Positions 37,899 through 46,899 of a stretch of 64,000 nt of DNA are shown here, piece after piece. Every line of letters starts with the position of its first letter. Positions within the stretch are counted from its first letter, which is position 1. The position numbers were made by a program, and so were the translations under genes. This DNA comes from Yanghanlia caeni (lineage in GTDB: Bacteria > Pseudomonadota > Gammaproteobacteria > Burkholderiales > Burkholderiaceae_B), in NCBI GenBank assembly GCA_030733815.1, contig JAUZQE010000003.1, positions 62,001-126,000 of the forward strand. Reading direction: 5' to 3'. The notes under the pieces were generated by a model. It searched no databases, had not been told where the DNA came from, and was given only the letters and a program-made list of their open reading frames with translations.

Positions 37899-39131
37899 CT
37901 AACCGTAAATAATACCCTGCTGGCGCCGCTGATAGCGTCCGTCGTCGAGGCGCTGCACGACACTGTTGAGCTCGAGTTCGGTGAGTGCGGCGGCCACGCG
38001 CGAAAACTCCAGACCACTGCGGCGGCAAAGCGTGTCGGTATCGGCCGGGTCATACCCCAGCGCGTCGAGCACACGCGTAATGACCGGGTCTTTCAGCATG
38101 CGGTTGACCGGGCGCTTGCTCGTTCGCAGCCCTGCAGCTGTGCGTGAGCCCGTGTCGCGGGCGGCGAGCCAGCCGGGAAGCTCGGGCTGCATCGCGGTGC
38201 CGTGCCCGGCCCCCGGCTGGGGCACGGGCCCGCTACGCTGCAGTTCTTCTTCGATATCACGCCCCTGTTCCACAAGCTTGGCTCCCTGACGGATCAGGGC
38301 GTGACACCCGCGCGAAAGCGGGGCGTGTATCGAGCCGGGAATTGCGAATACCTCGCGGCCGTATTCAAGGGCGAGGCGGGCGGTGATCAGTGAGCCGCTT
38401 TGTGCGGCCGCTTCCACCACCAGTACGCCGCGCGACAGGGCTGCGACCAGCCGGTTGCGGTCGGGGAAGCGAAAGGGCTGGGCCGGAGTGCCCGGCGGGT
38501 ATTCCGTGACGAGTGCGCCGTGCGTGGCGATCTGTTCGGCCAGGCCGGCATGCCGGGGAGGGTAGATGGCGTCGAGCCCTCCGGCCAGCACGGCAATCGT
38601 GCGCCCGCCCTGCGGACCGGCCTGCAGGGCACCCTCGTGCGCGGCCGCGTCGATGCCGCGTGCCAGGCCGCTGACAATGGCCCAGCCGCGTTCGGCCAGG
38701 TAGCGCGCGAATGCGCGGGCATCGTCGCAGCCGCCCGGCGTGGCGCTGCGAGCGCCAACGACGGCGATTGACGGCCGCTGCAGGAGCGCGACGTCGCCCC
38801 TTACGAACAGTATTAGCGGCGGGTCGCCGCAATCGAACAGTGTGGCGGGGTAGTGCGGGTCGGCCAGCGTGATCAGCTGATGCCCGGGCAGCGTGAGCAT
38901 CTGCATGGCCGATTCGATGCCTGTCGCCACCTCTGCAGAGGGCGGTTCGGCCAGCTGCAGGGCCAGTTCACGGGGCAGATGCCGGGCCAGCGTGGGCGCA
39001 CCGGCGGCCAGGGCGTGGTGGGGCAGGCCCAGTGCGCTCAGCAGCTGGCGCGCGCTGCCCCTGCCCAGGCCGGGCTCCAGTGCCAGGCGCAGCCATGCGC
39101 GCAGTTCTTCCGGGGTACGTTCTTCAAGCAT
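37899..39131 (-). CDS. dprA: DNA-processing protein DprA
   Basis: DprA binds incoming single-stranded DNA during natural transformation and loads RecA. The 410-residue protein has an N-terminal SAM-like region ('LRAWLRLALEPGLGRGSARQ'), the Rossmann core ('IAVVGARSATPGGCDDARAF', 'GLARGIDAAAHEGALQ', 'LAGGLDAIYPPRH') and a C-terminal winged-helix DML1-like domain ('RVLDALGYDPADTDTLCRRS'). Start choice is uncertain: ATG 39131 keeps the usual N terminus, while ATG 39197 would add 22 residues; neither has a good Shine-Dalgarno sequence. It is divergent from def, the standard arrangement in Burkholderiales. Confidence 0.92.
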   Translation of the reverse strand: MLEERTPEELRAWLRLALEPGLGRGSARQLLSALGLPHHALAAGAPTLARHLPRELALQLAEPPSAEVATGIESAMQMLTLPGHQLITLADPHYPATLFDCGDPPLILFVRGDVALLQRPSIAVVGARSATPGGCDDARAFARYLAERGWAIVSGLARGIDAAAHEGALQAGPQGGRTIAVLAGGLDAIYPPRHAGLAEQIATHGALVTEYPPGTPAQPFRFPDRNRLVAALSRGVLVVEAAAQSGSLITARLALEYGREVFAIPGSIHAPLSRGCHALIRQGAKLVEQGRDIEEELQRSGPVPQPGAGHGTAMQPELPGWLAARDTGSRTAAGLRTSKRPVNRMLKDPVITRVLDALGYDPADTDTLCRRSGLEFSRVAAALTELELNSVVQRLDDGRYQRRQQGIIYG

Positions 39132-39204
39132 GCCGTAGTGTGCCACGGGGCGGCCGCGTCGGGCAGCCGGGATGGCCGCGTTTGTCACGCCACGCATGAA
39201 ATCT

Positions 39205-39232
39205 GTTTTACAATAAGAGCTTACAGTGACAA
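39205..39232 (-). promoter_or_regulatory. Possible sigma-70 type promoter of dprA
   Basis: On the minus strand TTGTCA (39232-39227) and TAAAAC (39210-39205) are 16 nt apart. Transcription would start near 39198, which would make the ATG at 39197 almost leaderless and slightly favours the downstream start of dprA. Confidence 0.35.
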
Positions 39233-39243
39233 AGGGCATTTCA

Positions 39244-39756
39244 ATGGCTTTGCTTCCCATCCTCCGATACCCAGACCCGCGCCTGCACAAGGTGGCCAAG
39301 CCCGTGGCCGAGGTCGACGACCGTATCCGCCAGCTGGTCCGCGACATGGCCGAGACCATGTACGCTGCTCCGGGGGTAGGCCTGGCCGCCACGCAGGTCG
39401 ACGTGCACGAGCGCGTCATCGTCATCGACGTTTCCGAAAACGGCGACGACCTGCGCGTGCTCATCAACCCTGAAATCATCTGGAAGAGCGACGAGCTTCA
39501 GGTTTACGAAGAAGGCTGTCTGTCGGTGCCCGGCATCTACGATCAGGTTGAACGCGCCGCCCGCATACGCGTGCGCGCCCTGAACGAAAAGGGCGAAACC
39601 TACGAGTTCGACGCCGACGGCCTGCTGGCCGTGTGCGTGCAGCACGAAATGGATCACCTCATGGGCAAGGTGTTTGTCGAATATCTGTCGCCGCTCAAGC
39701 AGAACCGCATTCGCACCAAGCTGCGCAAGCAGGAACGCGAGGCCCTGCGAGCCTGA
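39244..39756 (+). CDS. def: Peptide deformylase
   Basis: Def removes the formyl group from the N-terminal methionine of new proteins. The 170-residue metalloenzyme shows all three motifs: GVGLAATQ (motif 1), EEGCLSVPG with the metal-binding Cys (motif 2) and [10 protein letters not shown] with two His ligands and the catalytic Glu (motif 3). A GTG at 39226 is in frame, but ATG 39244 with AAAGGG upstream gives the canonical '[18 protein letters not shown]' start. It forms an operon with fmt 18 nt downstream, so the enzymes that add and remove the formyl group are made together. Confidence 0.96.
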   Translation: MALLPILRYPDPRLHKVAKPVAEVDDRIRQLVRDMAETMYAAPGVGLAATQVDVHERVIVIDVSENGDDLRVLINPEIIWKSDELQVYEEGCLSVPGIYDQVERAARIRVRALNEKGETYEFDADGLLAVCVQHEMDHLMGKVFVEYLSPLKQNRIRTKLRKQEREALRA

Positions 39757-39774
39757 ACCCCCCAATAGCTATTC

Positions 39775-40716
39775 ATGCGCATTGTTTTCGCCGGAACGCC
39801 CGAGTTCGCAGCGGCGGCACTCGAGGCCGTTCTGCGGGCGGGGCACAGTGTTCCCCTCGTTCTCACTCAACCCGATCGCCCCTCCGGGCGTGGCATGAAG
39901 TTGCGCCCCAGCGCCGTCAAGCAGGTCGCGCTCGATCACGGTATTGCCGTGTGCCAGCCCCGCAGCCTGCGGCTCGATGGCCGCTACCCGGAAGATGCCG
40001 CCCAGGCACGCGAAGCCCTTCTCGACGCCGAACCCGATCTCATGGTGGTGGCGGCGTACGGGCTCATTTTGCCGCGCTGGGTGCTTGAGCTGCCCCGGCA
40101 TGGCTGCTTCAACATCCATGCCAGCCTGCTGCCGCGCTGGCGCGGTGCCGCGCCCATACAGCGGGCCATCGAGGCGGGCGACACGAGCACCGGCATCACC
40201 ATCATGCAGATGGACGAGGGGCTCGATACGGGCGACATGCTGCTGGTGCACGAGCTGCCCATCACCGATGCCCACACCGCAGCACGGCTGCACGACGAAC
40301 TGGCGGCTGCGGGCGCCGATGCGATTGTCGAGGCGATCCGCCTGCTGGAACGCGGAGAACTTCACGCGCAGCCCCAGCCCGATGACGGCGTCACCTATGC
40401 CGCCAAGCTCGAGAAGGCCGAGGCCGCGCTCGATCTCACCCGGCCCGCTTCAGAGCTGGCGCGCCGCATTCGTGCGTTCAATCCGGTTCCAGGCGCAACC
40501 GTTCCTCTGCCGGGGCTTGAGCAGCCGGTCAAGGTCTGGGCCGCGCAAGCGCTTGCCGAACCCGTGGCGGCCGAGCCGGGCACGGTGCTGCGTGCGTCGC
40601 CCGAGGGCGTCGATATCGCTACGGGCGAGGGTGTGCTGCGGCTGCTCGAAGTGCAGAAGGCGGGGGGGCGTCGTCAGCCCGTGGCGGCGTTCGTACAGGG
40701 CTGGAAGCCGGCCTGA
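39775..40716 (+). CDS. fmt: Methionyl-tRNA formyltransferase
   Basis: Fmt formylates initiator Met-tRNA using 10-formyltetrahydrofolate. The 313-residue protein begins '[20 protein letters not shown]', with the catalytic region '[20 protein letters not shown]' and '[11 protein letters not shown]', then a C-terminal OB-like tRNA-binding domain from about residue 205. The length is normal. It follows def in a conserved two-gene operon. Confidence 0.96.
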   Translation: MRIVFAGTPEFAAAALEAVLRAGHSVPLVLTQPDRPSGRGMKLRPSAVKQVALDHGIAVCQPRSLRLDGRYPEDAAQAREALLDAEPDLMVVAAYGLILPRWVLELPRHGCFNIHASLLPRWRGAAPIQRAIEAGDTSTGITIMQMDEGLDTGDMLLVHELPITDAHTAARLHDELAAAGADAIVEAIRLLERGELHAQPQPDDGVTYAAKLEKAEAALDLTRPASELARRIRAFNPVPGATVPLPGLEQPVKVWAAQALAEPVAAEPGTVLRASPEGVDIATGEGVLRLLEVQKAGGRRQPVAAFVQGWKPA

Positions 40717-40777
40717 TTCCGCACGCTCTGTGCTACGATCAGCGGCACATATCCGTACAAATTTCAGGAAGCATGAA

Positions 40778-41326
40778 ATGACGCGTTACCGGCTCGGAGA
40801 CAAGGTTCCCAATATCGATGAAAGTGCTTACGTCGCGGCTGAAGCGGTCGTGATCGGCGACGTGCAGATGGCAGCCAACACCAGCGTGTGGTCGTGCGCC
40901 GTACTGCGCGGCGACAACGAGCCGATCGTCCTGGGCGAAGGCACCAACATTCAGGAAGGCGCCGTATTGCACACCGACCCGGGTTGCCCGCTGACACTGG
41001 GCCGCAACGTCACCGTGGGGCATCAGGCCATGCTGCATGGTTGCACCGTGGGCGACAACTCGCTCATCGGCATCCAGGCCGTGGTGCTGAATCGCGCGGT
41101 CATCGGCCGCGAAAGCCTGGTCGGGGCCGGTGCCGTCGTCACCGAAGGCAAGGTGTTTCCCGACCGTTCCCTGATCTTGGGCGCGCCGGCCAAGGTCGTG
41201 CGCACCCTTACCGATGAAGACGTGGCCAACCTGCAGCGCAACGCCGATACCTACATCAAACGCCGCGATCAGTTCAAGGCCGAACTCGTCGCCCTGCCCG
41301 AGCCCGAAACCTCCGCGAAAGGCTGA
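40778..41326 (+). CDS. Gamma-carbonic anhydrase family protein (YrdA-like)
   Basis: A 182-residue left-handed beta-helix protein of the gamma-carbonic anhydrase/YrdA group. Hexapeptide repeats run from about residue 15 to 150 ('AEAVVIGDVQMAANTSVW', 'GTNIQEGAVLHTDPG', 'NVTVGHQAMLHGCTVGDNS'), with the three zinc-binding histidines at the expected places, and a C-terminal helix. ATG 40778 has CAGGAAG upstream; the frame is open much further back inside fmt but without a fitting start. Carbonic anhydrase activity is unproven for many members. Confidence 0.9.
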   Translation: MTRYRLGDKVPNIDESAYVAAEAVVIGDVQMAANTSVWSCAVLRGDNEPIVLGEGTNIQEGAVLHTDPGCPLTLGRNVTVGHQAMLHGCTVGDNSLIGIQAVVLNRAVIGRESLVGAGAVVTEGKVFPDRSLILGAPAKVVRTLTDEDVANLQRNADTYIKRRDQFKAELVALPEPETSAKG

Positions 41327-41354
41327 ACGCCGCGCAGTCACGTCGTACGCTCCC

Positions 41355-42293
41355 ATGCCGCGCAACTCACTGGCCGCTTCGGCCGCTTCCCCACGTTCGT
41401 CCGCCGTCATGGGAGTGCGGCCGCTTGCAGGCATCGTCACGCTCATTCTGTCGACATGGGCGTTGTCCACGCTCGACGCCAGCGGCAAATGGGTCATGGG
41501 CGCGGGCGTCTCGCTGTGGGTGCTGAGCTGGGTACGCTACAGCGTTCACCTGCTGCTCGTGCTGGGGCTGGTCTTGCCCGTGCGAGGTCCGTCGGTTCTG
41601 CGCAGCGTGCGCCCGCGCGCCCAGCTGATGCGCGGCGGCATCATGCTGCTGGCCACCCTGTGCTTCTTCAAGACGCTCAGCTACCTGCCGCAAGCCGAAG
41701 CCACGGCCATCAATTTTCTTGCGCCGCTCATCGTGCTGTCACTCGCCCCCTGGCTGCTCAAGGAGCCGCCGCGAATCTCGCGCTGGATCGCCGCCGCAGC
41801 GGGCTTCATGGGCGTGCTGGTCATCATCCGTCCGGGTGGTGGGCTCGATCCGCTCGGAGTCATCTGGGGCCTGGGCACCGCCTGCACGTTTGCGGGGCAG
41901 TTCATGGCCACGCGCCGCGTGGCGGTCGATGATCCCTTCACGACGCTCATCTGGAGCGGCGGCGTGGGGGCGGTGGTGCTGAGCGCGTCCATGCCGTTCA
42001 TACTGCCGGCCGCGTTGCCGGTGATGCGCGAACTCGAGCCGCTGCACTGGCTGGTGCTGTTCGGTACGGGCGTTTTCGGTGCGGCCGGCCACCTGCTGCA
42101 AATTCAGGCGTATCGCTACGCGCCCGCTTCTCTTCTGGCCCCCTTCGTATATTTGCAGATCGTCGCGGCGGCCACACTCGGCTGGCTGATCTGGGGCGAC
42201 TTCCCCGACGCGGTGAGTTGGCTGGGCATCGCCGTGATCTGCGTGAGTGGCGCAACGCTGGCGGCGTGGGAATGGAAGACGAAGCGGCGCTGA
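41355..42293 (+). CDS. EamA/DMT family transporter
   Basis: A 312-residue inner-membrane protein with ten predicted hydrophobic segments in two EamA halves. Typical pieces are 'LATLCFFKTLSYLPQAEATA' with 'INFLAPLIVLSLAPWLLKEP' in the first half and 'YRYAPASLLAPFVYLQIVAA' in the second. Proteins of this group export small metabolites or amino acids; the substrate is not predictable. The start ATG 41355 is chosen to give a short basic N terminus before the first membrane segment; no strong Shine-Dalgarno sequence is visible. Confidence 0.85.
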   Translation: MPRNSLAASAASPRSSAVMGVRPLAGIVTLILSTWALSTLDASGKWVMGAGVSLWVLSWVRYSVHLLLVLGLVLPVRGPSVLRSVRPRAQLMRGGIMLLATLCFFKTLSYLPQAEATAINFLAPLIVLSLAPWLLKEPPRISRWIAAAAGFMGVLVIIRPGGGLDPLGVIWGLGTACTFAGQFMATRRVAVDDPFTTLIWSGGVGAVVLSASMPFILPAALPVMRELEPLHWLVLFGTGVFGAAGHLLQIQAYRYAPASLLAPFVYLQIVAAATLGWLIWGDFPDAVSWLGIAVICVSGATLAAWEWKTKRR

Positions 42294-42369
42294 GCCTGAT
42301 GTCGCATCTGCTGCATTTTTCAGCGTTACATTCGGGGCGGTTCGGCCCGCGAGCTTCTATAATCCAGCC

Positions 42370-43368
42370 ATGACGAAAATTCTGATCGTCCGCACCTCGT
42401 CGCTGGGTGACCTGGTACACATGCTGCCGGCCATCAGCGATATTGCGCGCCACGTGCCCGATGCGCACATCGACTGGATCGTCGAAGAAAGCTTCGCCGA
42501 GGTTCCCTCATGGCATCCCGCCGTGCGTGAGGTGATTCCCATTGCCCACCGCCGCTGGCGCAAGAGCTGGTGGGCGCCCCAAACGCGCAAGGAACGCGCG
42601 GCGCTGCGGCGCAATCTGGGTGCGCGGCGGTACGACATCGTGCTCGACATGCAGGCGCTCATGAAGTCGGTGTGGCTGGTGCGCCAGACGCATGGCGAGC
42701 GTCATGGGCTCGACCGGCGTTCGGCCCGCGAGCCGCTTGCATCGTTGTTCTACGACGTGCGCCACACCGTGGAATTCTGGCAGCCGGCGGTGATCCGGCA
42801 ACGCACGCTGGCGGCATCGGTGTTTGGCTACCAGTACGAAGGCGAACCCGATTTTGGCCTGCAGCGTTTTACCGCCGACGCCCAGATTCAACCGTGTGCC
42901 GTGATCATGCCGTCGGCCAGCCGCGACGACAAGCTGTGGCCGGCCGAAAACTGGCACGCCGTTTTCGACCGTCTGGCGCAGCATGGTCTGCAGCTGCAGT
43001 TGCTGGCTGGCAACGAGCGCGAGGCCGAACGCGCACGCCAGCTCATCGCGGGCCGCAGTGCAGCCGAGGTGCTGCCTCGCATGTCACTCGAATCGGTGGC
43101 GCGCGTTCTGGCCAGTGCCCGTATCATGGTGGGGCTCGACAGCGGTCTCACCCATTTGTCTGCTGGGCTGGGGCGACCCACCATCGGAATCTACAAGGCA
43201 TCTACACCCGTGCGCACCCCCCTGCAGGGGTCGTCATACACGGCCAGCCTAGGTGAACGGGGTGCCGAGCCGTCCGCCGAGACGGTTCTGAGTGCGGTCG
43301 AACAGGCGCTTGCACACGAGACGGCACGCGTCCCGCGCCTTGCGGGTCTCGATGATGTCGACGGCTGA
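42370..43368 (+). CDS. waaC: Lipopolysaccharide heptosyltransferase I
   Basis: WaaC adds the first heptose to Kdo on lipid A in the inner LPS core. The 332-residue GT9 enzyme begins 'MTKILIVRTSSLGDLVHMLP', the acceptor-side loop, and has the ADP-heptose binding motif 'MVGLDSGLTHLSAGLGRPTI' near the C terminus. Cytoplasmic face of the inner membrane. It is followed 34 nt later by waaA, which adds the preceding Kdo residues, so two consecutive core steps are paired. Confidence 0.93.
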   Translation: MTKILIVRTSSLGDLVHMLPAISDIARHVPDAHIDWIVEESFAEVPSWHPAVREVIPIAHRRWRKSWWAPQTRKERAALRRNLGARRYDIVLDMQALMKSVWLVRQTHGERHGLDRRSAREPLASLFYDVRHTVEFWQPAVIRQRTLAASVFGYQYEGEPDFGLQRFTADAQIQPCAVIMPSASRDDKLWPAENWHAVFDRLAQHGLQLQLLAGNEREAERARQLIAGRSAAEVLPRMSLESVARVLASARIMVGLDSGLTHLSAGLGRPTIGIYKASTPVRTPLQGSSYTASLGERGAEPSAETVLSAVEQALAHETARVPRLAGLDDVDG

Positions 43369-43402
43369 AGCGCCGTCCTGTTAACCGAAGGGCAGGCGCG
43401 TC

Positions 43403-44755
43403 TTGAACCGATTTGTATATACATTATTAATCTTTTTCCTTTCTCCGTTCCTGCTCGCCTGGATGGCCCTGCGGGCACGGCGCACCGGTGGCGAGTGGGG
43501 GGTGATTTCGGCGCAACGCTTCGGGCGCTACCGCGAGCGCTCGCCGCTTCGTTCGCCCGTTTGGGTGCACGCAGTAAGTCTGGGCGAGACCCGGGCCGCA
43601 CAACCGCTGATCCGGGCGCTGCTTGATGACGGCGAGTCGGTGCTTCTGACCCACATCACCGTGACGGGCTGGCAGGAGGGCAGTCGTGCCTTCGCGAAGG
43701 AAATCGCCGAGGGCCGGCTCGCCCAGCAGTGGCTGCCGTACGACTTTCCGCTGTCAACCCGGCGCTTTCTGGCGCATTACCAGCCCGTGGCGGGCATTCT
43801 CATCGAGCGCGAGATCTGGCCCAATCTGCTGGCCTCGGCGCGTGCGCGCCACATTCCCATGTTGCTGGCCAGCGCCCGGTTCTCCGATCAGGCGCTGCGT
43901 ACCGTATTGCGGGCCGGAAAGGTGATGCAAGAGGCCTACGCGGGGCTGACGGCGGTGCATGCGCAGACCCTGCAGGATGCCCAGCGCCTGGAGCAGGCGG
44001 GCGCCGTGGCAGTCAGGGTGTCGGGCAACTTCAAGTTCGACGTGAGCATCCCCGAAGATCAGGTTACCAAAGGGCGCGAGTTTGCCGCCGCGCTCGAGCG
44101 GCGCATCATCACCATAGCCAGTACGCGCGACGGCGAAGAAGAAATGTTCGTGCAGGCGATCGACAAGCACTTGCGCCGGGCCCGTACCCAGGGCCAGGAG
44201 CTGACCGATACGGTGGTGTTCAGGCTGGTGCCGCGTCACCCGCAGCGGTTCGAGGCCGCTGCACAGGTGCTCGAGGAATCGGGCCTGCCGTTTGTGCGTC
44301 GGTCCGAAATCCTGAACGCCGGTGATTGCAGTGCCAGTGCGGTGCGTGCCGCGCGAGACGCCACGATCATACTGGGCGACACGGTGGGTGAAATGGTGCG
44401 CCACTATGCATCGAGCCAGGTCGCGATCGTGGCAGGAAGCTTTGCGCCATTCGGCGGGCACAACCTGATCGAGGCCTGTGCGGTGGGGGTGCCCGTCATC
44501 GTCGGGCCGCACACGCGCAATTTCGAACAGGCCGTGAACGACGCAATTCATGAAGGGGCGGCGTTGCGCGCCCAGACGGCCGACGCTGCGGTGCAGATGG
44601 CGCTGCAATTGCTCGATGACCCGCGCGAGCTGGCCCGCATGAGCGATGCCGCCGAATATTGGGTGCGCAAGCATGCCGGCGCGGTGCAGCGGGTCATGGA
44701 CAGCTATCGCGCGATTCGCTCGGCGGGCACGTCTGCAGCCGGTCAGATCGACTGA
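43403..44755 (+). CDS. waaA: 3-deoxy-D-manno-octulosonic acid transferase
   Basis: WaaA transfers Kdo from CMP-Kdo to lipid A precursor. The 450-residue protein has one N-terminal membrane anchor ('FVYTLLIFFLSPFLLAWMAL'), then the GT30 pattern: 'VWVHAVSLGETRAAQPLIRA', 'ERFG-like' acidic region near residue 35-45, and the donor-site 'VAGSFAPFGGHNLIEACAVG'. The start is TTG 43403; without it the anchor would be lost. It is convergent with galU. Confidence 0.92.
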   Translation: MNRFVYTLLIFFLSPFLLAWMALRARRTGGEWGVISAQRFGRYRERSPLRSPVWVHAVSLGETRAAQPLIRALLDDGESVLLTHITVTGWQEGSRAFAKEIAEGRLAQQWLPYDFPLSTRRFLAHYQPVAGILIEREIWPNLLASARARHIPMLLASARFSDQALRTVLRAGKVMQEAYAGLTAVHAQTLQDAQRLEQAGAVAVRVSGNFKFDVSIPEDQVTKGREFAAALERRIITIASTRDGEEEMFVQAIDKHLRRARTQGQELTDTVVFRLVPRHPQRFEAAAQVLEESGLPFVRRSEILNAGDCSASAVRAARDATIILGDTVGEMVRHYASSQVAIVAGSFAPFGGHNLIEACAVGVPVIVGPHTRNFEQAVNDAIHEGAALRAQTADAAVQMALQLLDDPRELARMSDAAEYWVRKHAGAVQRVMDSYRAIRSAGTSAAGQID

Positions 44756-44861
44756 GCGCCCGCTGGGGCGCCACACGCAGGCGAGCGCTGCTGCGCTACA
44801 CACAGGCGGGCGACACAAGCGGTACCCCGGCTCGTTTCTGGGCCCGGGCCGCAAACGGGTA

Positions 44862-45698
44862 TCAGGGTGTCAGCCCGTGGTACTTGCGCCCCAGTTCAAG
44901 GGTGGCCTGAAAGAAGCCTTCCTTGCTGCCGCAGTCGTAGCGTACGCCTTCGTACTGCAGGCCGAAGACCTTGCGGTCCTGCATGAGGCCTGCGATGCCG
45001 TCGGTGAGCTGAATCTCGCCGCCCACGCCGGTCTGCGTCTTGCGCAGGTGCTCGAAGATCTCGGGTTCGAGAATGTATCGTCCCACCACCGCAAGGTCGG
45101 AAGGCGCTTTTGTAGGGGCCGGCTTTTCGACAATTCCTTCCACGCGTGTGGTGCGGTCGTTCACGGCCGACCCGCTGATGATGCCGTAGCGGTCGGTATG
45201 TTCCGGTGAAATCTTCTGGATGGCCAGTACGCTGCCGTTGTGCTGGTGGGCGGCTTCGACCAGCTGCTGGGTCACCGAACTGCGGGAGTCGATGAGGTCG
45301 TCGGCAAGCAGCACGGCAAAGGGCTCGTTGCCCACGATCGGCGCCGCGCACAGTACGGCATGGCCCAGCCCCAGTGGTGCGGGCTGACGCGTATAGATGC
45401 AGTTCACGTGAGACGGCAGCACGTTGCGCACCACTTCCAGCAAAGCGGTCTTGTTTTTGGCGGCGAGCTCGGCTTCCAGCTCGGGAATCGAGTCGAAGTG
45501 ATCCTCGATTGCGCGCTTGTTGCGGCCCGTAATGAAAATGAGGTCGGTAATGCCGGCGGCCACCGCTTCTTCCACCGCGTACTGGATCAACGGCTTGTCG
45601 ACGATGGGCAGCATTTCCTTGGGCATGGCCTTGGTGGCGGGCAGGAATCGGGTTCCCAGGCCGGCCACGGGAAAGACAGCTTTGCGTATGGGTTTCAT
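44862..45698 (-). CDS. galU: UTP-glucose-1-phosphate uridylyltransferase
   Basis: GalU makes UDP-glucose from glucose-1-phosphate and UTP, for LPS, exopolysaccharide and trehalose-phosphate synthesis. The 278-residue protein starts '[20 protein letters not shown]' with the nucleotide-binding loop and '[20 protein letters not shown]'; '[10 protein letters not shown]' is the metal-binding strand and '[13 protein letters not shown]' is conserved near the end. It is monocistronic and convergent with waaA. Confidence 0.95.
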   Translation of the reverse strand: MKPIRKAVFPVAGLGTRFLPATKAMPKEMLPIVDKPLIQYAVEEAVAAGITDLIFITGRNKRAIEDHFDSIPELEAELAAKNKTALLEVVRNVLPSHVNCIYTRQPAPLGLGHAVLCAAPIVGNEPFAVLLADDLIDSRSSVTQQLVEAAHQHNGSVLAIQKISPEHTDRYGIISGSAVNDRTTRVEGIVEKPAPTKAPSDLAVVGRYILEPEIFEHLRKTQTGVGGEIQLTDGIAGLMQDRKVFGLQYEGVRYDCGSKEGFFQATLELGRKYHGLTP

Positions 45699-45845
45699 GG
45701 GTTCGGGAAGGGTGAAAGATTAAGCGGCGCAGCAGCGTTTCTTGAAGCAAACGCCATGCCGACGCGGCATAATGTATCAAATCGTGCTGCGACCGGCACT
45801 GGATGCGCCGTTATTGCCTTACACTCGTTTTTTCCCCCAGGCATC

Positions 45846-46025
45846 ATGCGATTTCTTTTTCTTCTGATCCTGCTCGTGAACGTGGCCGTGCTGGCCTATG
45901 GCCAGGGCTTCATGGGTACGCCGCCCAGCGAGGAAGGCCGCACGCCGCGCCAGCTGCTCGAGCGCAACCAGCACATCGTCGAATTCGGGCAGCCGCGTCT
46001 GGCCGAAGCGCAGGCGGGCGGCTGA
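45846..46025 (+). CDS. Short membrane-anchored protein, resembling a SPOR protein N terminus
   Basis: A 59-residue protein: a 19-residue hydrophobic segment (MRFLFLLILLVNVAVLAYGQ), then 'GFMGTPPSEEGRTPRQLLE' and a short polar tail. The start resembles the N terminus of SPOR-domain proteins commonly found beside coaX in betaproteobacteria, but the roughly 80-residue SPOR domain is missing. It is convergent with coaX, 10 nt away. Whether it is a normal short form or a remnant cannot be decided here. The initiating ATG 45846 follows 'CCCCCAGGCATC', a modest ribosome site. Confidence 0.55.
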   Translation: MRFLFLLILLVNVAVLAYGQGFMGTPPSEEGRTPRQLLERNQHIVEFGQPRLAEAQAGG

Positions 46026-46035
46026 AGCGCGGCGA

Positions 46036-46899
46036 CTAAGCGCCGTTGCCGGCGGTGTGGCTGGCGCTTTTTGCCGCGGTTTCGCAGGCAAGGCTGGCCA
46101 AACCGTCCAGCACGGGGGCGTCGAGCCAGTGCACCGCTTCGGGCGCGAGGCGCGCGGCTGCCCTGCAGCGGGCCAGGCCGGTTTTCACCTCGTCGGCCAC
46201 CAGCGGCCAGCCGCCGCCGGTGCAATACAGCTGCGGCGCAACCTGCAGTGCCTCGTGGGCGACCTGCCATTGCCGCAGCACCGCTCCCGCTTGCGCCGCC
46301 GCTACACCGCTGCGTATGGCTGCATGCGTGTTGCGGGGCAGGGCGGTCACATCCCCCTCGGCATAAGGCAGCTGCGCCGTACCGTTGGCCAGCGATCTCA
46401 GCATCAGGTCGGGGCCCGGCAAAATCAGGCCTCCTTCGAAGCGGCGCACGCCTTCGGGTTGCAGCGTGCTTTGTACGGGCCCCAGCGTGTCGATGGTGGT
46501 GGCGGTGCCGAAGCTTGCAAGCACCGCGGCGTGGTGCGTACGGGCGGCCAGACCCAGCAGGGCGACCCAGCGGTCACTGCCCAGCTGTACAGGCTCGTCG
46601 TACAGGTTCAGGACACCTGCCGCACGGGTGCTGCTGCGCACCCAGCGCGAGGGTGTGCCGCAATGTCGCTCGAGCAGGGCATCGATGCGCCGGGCCAGTG
46701 CCTCGCCGGCAACGTTCACGCCCACGCCCGCGACGGGTTGGGCCGGCAGGGTTGCCAGCCATTCGGGCAGACGGTCGAGTTCGGCATGTGCAAGCGCAAG
46801 GCTGAGCGGTTCGCGTTGCGCGGCGCCGCGCACGAGCAGGCCGAACTTCACCCGGGTGTTGCCGGCGTCGATCAGCAGGGTCGTGTCGTGCGTGCTCAT
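46036..46899 (-). CDS. coaX: Type III pantothenate kinase
   Basis: CoaX phosphorylates pantothenate, the first step of coenzyme A synthesis. The 287-residue protein is of the ASKHA fold: phosphate 1 motif 'LLIDAGNTRVKFGLL' at the N terminus, phosphate 2 motif around 'VLASFGTATTIDTLG', and 'GGLILPGPDLMLRSL' with conserved Gly residues. It needs a monovalent cation and is not feedback inhibited by CoA, as known for the family. ATG overlaps the birA stop codon by 4 nt, the usual birA-coaX pair of this group. Confidence 0.94.
   Translation of the reverse strand: MSTHDTTLLIDAGNTRVKFGLLVRGAAQREPLSLALAHAELDRLPEWLATLPAQPVAGVGVNVAGEALARRIDALLERHCGTPSRWVRSSTRAAGVLNLYDEPVQLGSDRWVALLGLAARTHHAAVLASFGTATTIDTLGPVQSTLQPEGVRRFEGGLILPGPDLMLRSLANGTAQLPYAEGDVTALPRNTHAAIRSGVAAAQAGAVLRQWQVAHEALQVAPQLYCTGGGWPLVADEVKTGLARCRAAARLAPEAVHWLDAPVLDGLASLACETAAKSASHTAGNGA

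Noticed and set aside
44756-44771. Hairpin GCGCCC/GGGCGC between waaA and galU as a terminator
   Set aside because: Only 6 bp with no T-tract in GC-rich sequence; too weak to call.
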